Source of the DNA: Haliclystus octoradiatus
Taxonomy: Eukaryota > Cnidaria > Staurozoa > Stauromedusae > Haliclystidae
Assembly: GCA_916610825.1 (NCBI GenBank)
Contig: OU744446.1
Span: forward strand, 26,240,445 to 26,304,444
DNA length: 64,000 bases
Direction of reading: 5' to 3'
Below the pieces are notes generated by a model. It had not been told where the DNA came from. It did no database searches and saw only the letters and a list, made by a program, of their open reading frames with translations. Position numbers and translations under genes: made by a program. Below, piece by piece: positions 31,523 to 41,920 of this stretch; within the stretch, counting starts at the first letter, position 1; the number at the start of each line of letters is the position of its first letter.

Positions 31523-33180
31523 ATGAATACATCTTTGGAACAACAATGGCCCCTGACTCAGGATGAACGAATCTGGGGAGGACTAACTTTAGCTTTACTT
31601 GGCTTGATTGGTCTGGTTGGCAATGGTTTGGCAATTGTTATTAGCATAAGAATATCACATTACAGACAGAATATCCCAAATATTCTAACCACAGCTTTAT
31701 GCATTGTTGATACATTTAACATTATCTTTTCATTCATTCAAACAATTGTGAGTTATGTTAATGGAAGATACAGTGGGTCAAGCACTGCATGTGATTTTCA
31801 CGCTACAGCGATTATTGTTTTTAATTATGCATCAATCATGATCGTTCTCGGTATGAGCATCGACCGATGTCTTGTTCTTTACAAACCATTTTGCTATGAA
31901 AGACATTTATCTTATACAACACCTCAACCATTTCTTATTGGCGTAGCAGCTATATTTATATTATGTCTCACTTTAACTGTATTACCTATAGTTGGTATCG
32001 GACATAACACATTACAGTATCCTGGTACATACTGCTTATTTGATATATCACAGAACCAATCCAATAATTATATACTAAATATCATCCACTTAATTTTTGT
32101 ATTAACCTTTTACACCGGAGTGATTGTATGTAACACGTGGGTTTGTTTTATGGCTCGTCAACTTATTCTATTGTCAAAACCAAGAGGATTGAGTACAGTA
32201 AATGACGCAGATACAAGATCACGTATAAGTACAACGTCTCATAATGAACAAGAGATACAATTTGTTAAGTTTAGCATTTTAATTATGATTGCATTTGTAG
32301 TATGTTGGACATGTTTTACGGTAAGTCATCTGAGAAAACAACATTGTTTATTTAGCTGAAAGAATTACAGTCCGTTAAAAATGTTATTAATAGATCATTT
32401 GAAGCGCCTGAGCTAACTGAACATTGATCAATTTAGAGCAGATAATCCTTACATAGAAATTGATTTCCATGTTCGTTCCGAACCATCTCCAAGTATCACG
32501 TCTGCTTTTATAGAAATAATATCTTTCCCGCAAACACGTTCAAGAAACATACGGCTCAAAAATATTTACAAGAAACCTATTTGGAGTATTTGATTTTAGA
32601 TTTTTATTATCTTGATTATTGCGATGCAACGCTTCATCATATTTACTTTATGTTTGAAATATTTTGTGAGTGATTTGATATTATGTTTTGCAGGTTAAAT
32701 TAATTTTCGTTGCATTCCATCAAACTGTAACAACCGCTTTTGATATCTCCTCTATTCGCCTCGCCTCTCTTCACAGCGTCATCAACCCATGGCTGCTGGT
32801 TATCATTAAAAGGAAATATAGAAAGGGGTTTTCATTGCTCATGCACCATTTAATTGCTATGGTTACGTGTGGTCTGATTGGATCTGGCGACAAAACTTTA
32901 GGTATGACCATATCGCATCACATGTTCTCATACAGTAAGTCAGTTAATTTGAATGGATCCCATTTTGATATTTTGCTATCCTCTTTCAGATGAAATTCTG
33001 GAGCTGCGAATGACAAGCCAGTATAATATACCGCAAGAGATACTCACGCCTAAACCAAATAGAAAGATGCCTTTACACAGCCATGAACAGACAATAGGTT
33101 TGATGAAAAATAACGAGAAAGAACTGATGGACGTTGTGCAAGAACAAGGCGAATTGCAAACGGAGGAAAATCATACATAA
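31523..33180 (+). CDS. Prostanoid-receptor-like (EP type) GPCR, 3 exons
   Basis: Exons 31523-32320, 32694-32934 and 32990-33180 join in phase to 409 residues. Seven membrane helices are visible. Family marks are LVGNGLAIV in helix 1, the extracellular loop-2 motif LQYPGTYCLFD (LQYPGTWCF in prostanoid receptors), and IRLASLHSVINPW in helix 7 (IRIASVNPILDPW in EP4), with the arginine that binds the ligand carboxylate. DRC replaces the usual E/DRY. The first intron falls at the end of helix 6, where prostanoid receptor genes share an intron. The expected role is sensing a prostaglandin-type lipid at the plasma membrane through G proteins; the ligand is not known. An EP2/EP4-type assignment is likely but not certain. 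Confidence 0.85.
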
Positions 33181-33460
33181 AATAAAATGAGCCATATTAT
33201 GTATCAAAAAAACAATGACCAATAGAACAGAATGATGACGAAGATGTGAAAGGTTGCAGCATTAAAATAAATGTGCTGAGGCGGAACCATTTTATATTGA
33301 TCACTATAGCAACCGTATCGATTAACGCCTCAGAATCAATCAGACCACCAGCCTCGCCCCTACACGGTCTACCGATCTCTTCCATATAGCTTCTATATTT
33401 ACATTTTTAGATGATTAAACTTAGAACAAGAAACCGTGTGCGTGTATATATCGAAAGGTG
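33181..33460. other. Short spacer between the two GPCR loci
   Basis: About 280 bases of 3' flank after the prostanoid-like receptor. No gene is seen. Confidence 0.5.
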
Positions 33461-34162
33461 ATGGCATTCGTGTTGTTAATGTACGCCATTGAAGGTGACA
33501 CTGATTCTGATATAGATATCGAGATGGGCGACATGGAAAGTGAGATGGACCCAACCGTAACTTCGTTTCAAGCATCCGCCATTATTGCTGTCTGCGCCGC
33601 CGTCTTAATTGGAAATGGATTTGTATGCGCAATTAATTGCTTGAAATTGCAAACTCAAAGTCATTGCTATTTAAAATTAACATTATTACTTACAGTATTG
33701 AATATGTTGGCTGCCCTCATTACCATGCCACTTATGGCAGCAGCATTGATCGAGGCTGAATGGAAATATGGTTACGCATTATGTAAATTAACAGGCAGTG
33801 TATGCTTCGCATCGATGGCTATGACTATGTTGGCTTGCTGCTTAGCATCGCTTTCAAAAGCTGTTTTATATTTCAGAGTAGTTCACGTACAATTGACACG
33901 GGCTGTATATCACCGTGACTTAATTATAACGCTAATTGTATTCTGTTTTGCCGCTATTTCGCTTCTTATTCTACTTCTGATTATATTTAATTCAAATTTC
34001 ACAACGGACCCTTACAGAGTACTATGTACATTGACTAATTCACCGAATGTTACTGGTTATCGAATGTTTTATCTATGCTATTCTGCATTGCTTACACTAG
34101 GTGGACTGGTACTAGTAATCCCGTTTGAAAATGAGGATGCAACATGTCACTGGAAGAAATGA
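33461..34162 (+). pseudogene. Rhodopsin-like GPCR fragment, five helices only
   Basis: The ATG at 33461 (a GTG precedes it) opens 233 codons. Helix 1 has LIGNGF, helix 2 LTVLNMLAALITMPLM, the loop WKYGYALCKLTG carries the helix-3 cysteine, loop 2 carries RVLCTLTN, and helix 5 reads LCYSALLTLGGLVLVI. The frame then runs PFENEDATCHWKK and stops. Helices 6 and 7 (CWxP, NPxxY) are missing, and no downstream exon with them is seen before the EHD gene. The DRY position reads SLSKA. It may be a truncated pseudogene, or a gene whose last exon I could not find. It follows another GPCR on the same strand but is not an obvious duplicate of it. Confidence 0.6.
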
Positions 34163-34361
34163 TGACAATTAACCAAATGAGGCTGGCCTCATTAAGGATG
34201 TAGATATCTAAATAATTATTATTTAAATTACAATCGATTGCTTACTGCGTGCAGTAGTTATTGTTGACTTTTTAATTAACTAAAATTAAATATCTACCAT
34301 GATCAATCATATATATCTTGATAAAATTATAATAATATTATTATTTATTGATGTGACAATG

Positions 34362-37300
34362 TCAACTGTTTGCTTGTACCAGCTTTCGCTTTGATGGGGG
34401 CACTAGATGCATGGGCAGTTCCATTGGTAATTCGTCATTTTCACCTTTTTTTATATTCATCAAATACATGGCAACAGCAAATTCATCAGAATCAAGCTGG
34501 CCATCTTTATCAATATCAGATAGTGCCCAAATCCTGGCCAGCACATTCTTTGGTAATTTTGATTTCAACATTTCTCGTTTTGCTGCAGCTCCAGAAACGA
34601 GACCATCAACAGGGTTAAGAGCTGCAAAGAGCTGATCGTATTGGGGCTTATCCCCTTCTATTGCCCATTGAGACAGCCCAGCCCCTAAACTGAATCCCTC
34701 GGCAGCTCCAGCAGCAAATGGATTATTGTATGACTCAGCACTTGAGAATACACCTCCTTTGACACGCTGAGAAGATTGATTATGTTGCACCTCTGTTGGT
34801 ATCATAGCCATCAAACGGGCAATATCATTCGACATCATACTATCTACAGCTTCAATCAATTTTGGTCGCAGTGGATGAAACTTACTAAAATCATGATAAG
34901 CCAGATTCTCTTGAAAGCGTCCTAGATTAGGGAAATCTCCTGGTGAAATGTCATGCTCCAGTTGAATCTTACGGAAAACGTCACCAAGGTGTTTAATGAG
35001 CTCTTGTTTCTTTTTCTCTTTACCAAACATTGATGGCATGTTGTCATGGAGATGAGCCATGATGTAGGCGTGGACCTATGCATGTGAAAAACAAGCAGAA
35101 TTCAATTTCCATCACCTTCAGACATTAATGTTTATCCAGGAGCAATACAAAAACAGATTACATAGAAATAGTTTTCAATTGAAGTAGTTCTAGCTTTGAA
35201 ATTGAAAGTAAGAATAATTTGAAGAGCCACACATCCAGTTCGCATGCATCAATTGAGAGCTAAGGTGTTATTAAAGAAATTTAAAACATAACAATCAAAT
35301 CCTAAATATCAAGAACATTGAGGATTGGCAATTCAAATATCCAGAAATAAATGTTGTAGTATGCTTCAATGTGTCGAATTGATGCAATACAATCAGTTAT
35401 ATATAATGATATCTTTGTATAGAAGCCATATCTACATATACAATTATTATACATGTAACATGTCCAATACTGTTCATGTATATAATAGTCAGCAGGCTCT
35501 GATGTAATTTGAATATTAACATTACATATTAAGAATTTATTTGGGTATCAAAAACAGAAGTTTGCGAAGTTTTTAAAATCCAAAACAAACTTATCAACAA
35601 CATCCGGAGAGTTCAAGACTAAACTTCAAAGAAATGCATATTGCATAGAATAACATATTTTTGTAAATTTCGGTTTACGTCCTGATCACTATTTCAATCA
35701 AAACACCATTATTATATAATGTCAAGTTTGAACACCAATATTTTGTTCTTACTCCATTATTCACTCTTACAGTACTATTTTTCTTCAACCTTGCCAATCG
35801 CAGAATAGGACCAAAGTGAACACATTATGCACAAAATTGCCAGAACTCTCAACTTTCCAGCATTAAGCCGGAATATCTAGTTTTATAGGGTCTTCTCCTG
35901 CTACTTTGAACAAATTACTCTACATGTATATACTATATTTAATTAAATTTCAAACTATAACATATTTTGCTTAATATCATTAGCTTCTCATTTCTGAAAT
36001 GACGAATGTCGAAAACAGCTAACAGTAGGCCTACACATTGTAGTGATTGTACCCTTGCAAAAATTGTGTGTTTAAAATGTGTGAAACTATTCTTTTAAAT
36101 GGGCATATTTCATCAGTACAGTAGTCGGTATGTATCGGTATGCAGAAATGAGAATCACAAATCCTAATCGGAAGATGTCTGTCTTTCAATGCCTGTATTA
36201 AAAATTTAAAATGTGACATCAAAAGTTGTCGGGAAAGGCGTTTGATCACATGGTTATTCCAGACTTTTCTGGGGAATCACGCCTAAGACCTCCCCTAGAT
36301 GGAATCACCCTTTGAATGCCTTTTCAGAAATCTCCCTATTTTTTGTCAAACTCAAGGTCCAGAGCTCTCATCCCTGTTATCCGAAAAGTCCAATATGTTG
36401 ATTAACCGTTTTGAAGTCTGTTTAACTGTTTTAAATGACAAGGCTCAAATCATCTACAAGCTTTCCAGTGTATTCCCATTTGGAATGGAATCATATTTTA
36501 TAAATAAAATTAGCAATCATGTTGCTTACCTTAGCAAGTCTTGCTCTTTTGATCAGGTCATTCAATTGCCTAAGAGCAGCATTTCTAGGCAGACTTTGTA
36601 AATCATTAAACAAATCATTCTCTTCTGCCTCGAAGAGACGACGATTGTCATCGATGTGTAGGGGATGATCCCAGAAGGACCCAATGTAAACACGAGCCAC
36701 TTCTGGGGTCTTAATGACCTTGCCAAGGGACCACATCAAAGCACCATACACTCTCATCAGCTGCTGTGTTGATATCATGTCTGCTTTGTTTAATACTATT
36801 CTGATTTTATCATCATATCCATGCAGGGCTTGAATACTGCGTTGAAATTCATCAGATATATCCAATTTATGTGCATCAAACAATAAAATAATGCGATCAA
36901 CTCTTTCTGCAAACCACTCAAGCACACCAGTGAAATCGTATCCTCTTGAAATCGACTGTTTTTCACCAGATAGAATACCAGGTGTGTCTATTAATGTAAT
37001 ACTCTCCAAAACAGGATTACGTGTTTCAGAACAGTTGAATCGATTAAGAAATGCGTTGCCAAATGAAGACAAAGATCTAAATTGCTTCTTTGCATCAACA
37101 ACTGATGCATTTCCTGGTACAACGCGATCACTTTCGCCGTGCATTATAGCTATAAATCCATCTGTTGTTGGTTCTGGGCCAATGCGAATACCGGGAAACT
37201 CTTGTTCTAAAAGATACTTTATGAATGTAGTTTTACCAGTGGAATATTGTCCAACTAGAAGCACCATAGGTCTGCCATCAAAATCAGGCCCTTCTAATTG

Positions 37301-37444
37301 GGGGGAATGGAAATCATGAAATTTATAATATTCTTCGAGCGGTAACAGTTTCGTTTTGTATAGTCTTTTCAAACCATCGACGACAGAATCAAACACCTCA
37401 GGTTCCCTGTTCTTTTTGTCGTTTGCAGACAGCCAACGAAGCAT
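34362..37444 (-). CDS. EHD: EHD family (EHD1/3/4-like) membrane-remodelling ATPase, 2 exons
   Basis: Exons 36530-37444 and 34362-35075 (minus) join in phase to 542 residues, close to the usual 534-545. EHD proteins are dynamin-like ATPases that oligomerise on endosomal membranes and act in endocytic recycling. Visible parts: P-loop GQYSTGKTTF (residues about 65-74), switch DTPG (about 153-156), NKAD (about 218-221), a helical and linker region with an NPF motif (about 422), and a C-terminal EH domain (about 445-540) with the calcium loop DIDKDGQLDSDE. The intron splits LAK|VHAYI. The gene is tail to tail with the five-helix GPCR fragment; TTTATT (AATAAA on the minus strand) at 34344-34349 is a likely poly(A) signal. 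Confidence 0.96.
35076..36529 (-). other. Single intron of the EHD gene
   Basis: A 1454-base intron with donor GTAAGC and acceptor CATAG. It contains AGGCCTA near 36025 and no recognisable gene; the open frames in it are random. Confidence 0.8.
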
Positions 37445-38193
37445 TGTGAAGCAAAATTAACCAACGATTATATAAATGACGTTTTCAAAATATTAATTCA
37501 TCATATCGATATTATTAAACATACCCATCCATATGAGTGTAATCTTGTTCTGTGCAATCTTATTCCTTTTCTGACTCGCCCTTCTTTAGCTTTGGCTTTG
37601 GTGAGAAAATCAGACTTTGCTGAATGGCCTCGTTTTAGTGATGATGCAATACCTCATATTCGTAATAATCAATCTCCTCCATCTATCTAGAATGATACTG
37701 ACCGTGATATTAGTGAAAAAGGATTGGACGCTTTTAGAGGCGGGCCAGGCGGCCTTTATAGAATAATGCTTGAGTTGGCTATAATTAATGTCACACATTA
37801 CTCATACAATTGATTATACTTATACAAAAATGCGCTCGTACGAAAAGGCCCGAAAACGCCTGATTAGCCCAGCTATAGACTAGAATTTGATTGGTCAATA
37901 ATGATCTAAATTAAATCGTAATTTCCGATAAATATTGCGTATGCCACACAGTTATAGAGAAACATGTGTTGAACCATGGCGATTTTTGAACCGCAATATA
38001 ATAGCTAACTAAATAATTTCATTTATTTTATCAAAATTAACACGAAAAACAAAGGAGAGTCACATCACCTTATCTCGCTGAAATGCAGCCTATATTTACA
38101 AGCAAGTTGTTAGAATAAATGTAGTATAAGTATATAAGATTAAATATGATAAGAATATAATATTATAATTATTTACAATGATGGACTTGCAAA
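37445..38193. other. EHD upstream region with an unidentified open frame
   Basis: A plus-strand frame stays open from inside the EHD antisense to a stop near 37690 and reads RPSLALALVRKSDFAEWPRF then SDDAIPHIRNNQSPPSI. After the stop it continues as NDTDRDISEKGLDAFRGG. I do not recognise it; codon-like flow across an in-frame stop suggests an old transposon relic. No gene is called. Confidence 0.35.
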
Positions 38194-38440
38194 CTAAAAA
38201 AATAATTTACAAGAAGGTGAGATGCTGAATGCATCAAGCCCTCTTTTGAAAGAATAAAAACTAGTAGAATGTACTAAAACGTCTGGTAAAGAGTTCCACC
38301 AAGGGATGACTCTGGAGAAAAATTGAAACCTCACACAATCATTTCTTGGGTTGAAAAGAGGTTTCAATGTTAAAGAATGGGACCTCAATAAATATTTAGA
38401 TTTTTCAATTTGAAGAAAAATATTTCTTTTTGGATTTTAA
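38194..38440 (-). mobile_element. Non-LTR retrotransposon 3' fragment (minus strand)
   Basis: The open frame reads RNDCVRFQFFSRVIPWWNSL, then PDVLVHSTSFYSFKRGLDAF and a stop. This is the characteristic RT-ORF tail (FF--R--W-NSLP--V--A-S---FK--LD) of CR1/L2/Rex-type LINEs. It is preceded by IEKSKYLLRSHSLTLKPLF in the same frame. 5'-truncated, with about 80 codons left. Confidence 0.65.
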
Positions 38441-40891
38441 TCCAAATAAAGATGCATGATATTGATGAATAAATATATAAGAGCCGTTGGGTTGTAACGT
38501 TCCCAGGTGTAAGTTATTATTATTCTGCAACTACACTTACTAAATAAATTTTCTTAATAATTATAGTTGTTTTACTTTTCTGACACTATCACGATTATTG
38601 TTATAAGCGTTAATAGTATGTGTAAGTTTTCATTGAAATATGTTGAAAAGTTATTATAATTTACTTTTTAACCGCCTGTCAATAATACATTATAATAATA
38701 TCACGATCAATGATTTTCTTTGTGAGCAGTTAATTAACTACAAATATACGTTGATACAAAAAGTGTATCCATACACACCCATTGATACTTATATTGGCCT
38801 TGATTGATTTATGTAATATCGATATGTTAGAAGCTCATTTCCTTACAATTATTAGTTGGCGTCTTTAATTTATCTCCATTCAATTTCCAAACGTATCTCC
38901 AAAGGGTGTGTAAGTACAGTTAAGGTACCTTCCTGATGCCAACCAATCCTCCCAGTATATGATATAGTTTAGCATCCGGGGGAATTCCATACCTTGGCTA
39001 TATGGGGACGTACCAGTCTTAGGGAGTGATTTTTCCAAATTCTTGTGAAATTTACTTGTGTCAATTTAGAGATTTTTGAAATTATGAGAACTTTCCTTTG
39101 TTTTACTCGTAAAAACATGCAATTTTAGGGTTTCCATCCTCACTTGCTGTGAAATTTTACGGCTTTCCTCGATTCCTGAAAATGGCACATCCTCGTCAAA
39201 ACATTATCGGAGTACCCCCTCCTCCGGGGCTTAGCACCACACGGTGAACACTCGAGGGAAGGGCAATAGTGACAGCTGTGATTGGTAATCCTGTAAGAGA
39301 GGTTCATTCCCTTAGAACAAATGTCAATCACGAACTTAAATGTAAGTGAATGTGTAGTGTGTACTGTCCCCGTACAATATGGTACAATAGATGTGACACA
39401 CTTGAAATCAAAAAGCGACATCATTACATATGGAAGAGCAGCAAAATGGATCCTGCATGCAGATGCAGAGGGGCTCTTGATGACATGGTTTTGATTCCGT
39501 AAGGATGATGATATGATTGACGATGACGAAGCGGGAAGCCTTTTGAACACGAATTCAGTCTATTGCTTCGTCAAGCTGAAATATAGATGTAATTCAATTT
39601 CAAAATATGATCAGAAATCATGGACATTAAACATGAAATTTTAATAAATCAATAATTTGATCTATGCTGTTTGAGTTCCATTAAATGGGCGTCCGTTATT
39701 CTTTGTACATCATTGCCGTTCAACAAGATATACGTCATATCTACAAAACGGATCAGAATCATACAATTTGGCTATATATTTATTGTAACTGATATCATAT
39801 TCTAAAATGTGATTATGAGTGAAATGCTTTGCTGTTATATAGATATAGTACTGTACTGTATAACTATAGAGAAGAATACAATTTAAGTATAGTTCTTTTC
39901 CCCACCCTATTCAAAGGAGATCTGGGAAAGAATTGTATACTGTATTGCCTTTATGAAATATATTGCCACATGAGTGATCAGTTAATTCGATGATCAAATA
40001 TTGCTTTGACAGGACAGATGCTGTGATCACAATCGGAGCACGGATATATGTATGATTTAAACATTCGATGATGCGATTGCTGGATCCAAACACACAATGT
40101 TGATTGCGTATTATATAACATTGGATATGCAGATATTATATACATTTTTGAGAGTTTTGTAGGATGAAATATAAATCAACGACAAAGAAACAAAACAACT
40201 ACATTAGTATAATTGTAAAAACAGTTGATTTCCTATCGGCAAATGCTGGCTTTAGTAGCACAATTTCCTTTTTAAAAGGCGTCAGGTAATTATCTATTAC
40301 TGTGTAGTAGACATTCAAATATAAATACTGTGGGTTTTAGCCGACCCGGCAGGATGTAATATCTCAAGAGTTCGGCTATTGTAAAATCCAAACCAATAGG
40401 ATCAGATGGAAGAGAGAATGAAACCAGTGCAAACATACATCATCAATGATTAAGTACTAATTACAAAACCCGCCATTCGTTTCTTTTCTCATCCCATAAA
40501 CTTACCGAAATTAAAATAATCTGAACTATTTTATAATTCTCTTTATATATTCTAAATTTGTTGCGATTGGATTAGCAGCATATTTTATTGAATGCCAATT
40601 GTGTTTAATTTCCTATTCTGCGATATTGACATCAACACAGAAGTTTATTTAGTCAATCAACGCAGCAAACTGTATTGCCTGCCGCGAGGAAAAACCATTC
40701 TTTCAAATTTAACATCACAAGCGAGCAACACTTTCTGCCGACGGACTTTCTTTGGGCAGAAACATATATGTATGGTTTATTACGAAAAGATTATTAATTC
40801 AGTGAAAGTTATTATAGCCATCACGAACCTTTTCAACAAATAATCTATTATTACCGACATGATCATGATATATTTGATTTTATAAATAGAG
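38441..40891. other. Intergenic region upstream of the orphan GPCR
   Basis: Mostly AT-rich non-coding DNA. The only long open frame is at 39140-39550 on the minus strand (see separate entry). Another at 40592-40843 has no recognisable domain and ends shortly before the GPCR start. Confidence 0.5.
39140..39550 (-). CDS. Unidentified 136-codon open frame, doubtful
   Basis: It begins MFKRLPASSSSIISSSLRNQ and contains several cysteines (HSCHYCPSLECSPCGAKPRR). No signal peptide, membrane helix, domain or splice context is visible. The local base composition is less AT-rich than its neighbours, which alone can keep a frame open. It may equally be part of an untranslated or regulatory sequence. Confidence 0.15.
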   Translation of the reverse strand: MFKRLPASSSSIISSSLRNQNHVIKSPSASACRIHFAALPYVMMSLFDFKCVTSIVPYCTGTVHTTHSLTFKFVIDICSKGMNLSYRITNHSCHYCPSLECSPCGAKPRRRGYSDNVLTRMCHFQESRKAVKFHSK

Positions 40892-41920
40892 ATGGAATAT
40901 AGCGAAGAAGCCGCCGTGACAACACTTTTTTTCATCGTTACATTAGGTGTTTGTATTGTGGCATTTATATTAAATGTTATTTCGCTTGGGTTAATATTAT
41001 TATTTGTAGAAAAGAAAACAGTTCAACATGAAATATTGGTTCATCTCAGCTCAGTGGAAGCCTTGCTCAGCATTTGCTTTGGTACTAGTCTCATCAATTG
41101 GCGATTCCTAAGCGACGCCCATTTAAAACGGGCATGCTCCTTGACCACGGATGTACTATATGTTGTTTTTATTTTTCAAATGATACTATTAACTTTGGAT
41201 AGAGCGTTATCAGCTTTCGTTGTATTTCGCTACAGGATATTTGCAACTAAAAAACGCGTCAGAGTAGTGGTTGCCTTCGGATGGGTAATATTTGTAGCAA
41301 GTATGTTGCCATGCAACAAGATCGCACGTGTATATCTTGTTGACTCCGTCACGGGTATATTTCTATTGACCGCTGTTGTTACGTATACAGCGATAGTACG
41401 AAAGACACGGAACCGTGCTTCTACTTTCAAACAGAATACTCTATTTATTATGCATGCTAAGTACAACATGCGTTGTTTGAGGACAGCGTTATTAATAATC
41501 GTCTCGTCTATATTTCTATTGGTCGTCCCTACTGTATGTAACGGACTATTTTCTGTTTACAAAGTAGCTGAAAGCCCTGGAACATGGACGATGCCCACAA
41601 TTGAGCTAATCTGGGCTTTGAGTGGCGTGTGTCACCCTCTAATTTATATATTCTATAACAGAGATATTTTATCAAAACTAAGAAGCGGTTATGCTAACTC
41701 CCGACGGCAATCTGCACCGACGTCATTCGAAGTATCGTATTCAAGGCGAACGAGCAGCGAACCTAGCAGCAACAACAACAGCAATAACAGTAACAATAAC
41801 TCCAATCAATTAGGATCAGAAAAGAGAAAAAGGCCATTCACAAGATATAAATATGGAAATACATGTACAGCGATTGGCAGCATTGAGCAAAGGGCTAGAG
41901 CAGGAAGTGAAATAGTATAA
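40892..41920 (+). CDS. Orphan rhodopsin-like GPCR, single exon
   Basis: A 342-residue intronless receptor. Seven helices can be followed from TLFFIVTLGVCIVAFILNV to a helix 7 of IELIWALSGVCHPLIYIFYN. Helix 1 has the asparagine in ILNVISLG. The DRY motif is DRA (LLTLDRALSAF), NPxxY is HPLIY, and the helix-6 CWxP motif is absent, so the switch motifs are unusual. The helix-3 cysteine is in KRACSLTTD. A basic helix 8 (SKLRSGY) is followed by a serine-rich tail with an asparagine repeat (SNNNSNNSNNNSN) coded by AAC/AAT/AGC. Such intronless divergent class A receptors are common in lineage-specific invertebrate expansions. No ligand can be suggested. Confidence 0.85.
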   Translation: MEYSEEAAVTTLFFIVTLGVCIVAFILNVISLGLILLFVEKKTVQHEILVHLSSVEALLSICFGTSLINWRFLSDAHLKRACSLTTDVLYVVFIFQMILLTLDRALSAFVVFRYRIFATKKRVRVVVAFGWVIFVASMLPCNKIARVYLVDSVTGIFLLTAVVTYTAIVRKTRNRASTFKQNTLFIMHAKYNMRCLRTALLIIVSSIFLLVVPTVCNGLFSVYKVAESPGTWTMPTIELIWALSGVCHPLIYIFYNRDILSKLRSGYANSRRQSAPTSFEVSYSRRTSSEPSSNNNSNNSNNNSNQLGSEKRKRPFTRYKYGNTCTAIGSIEQRARAGSEIV

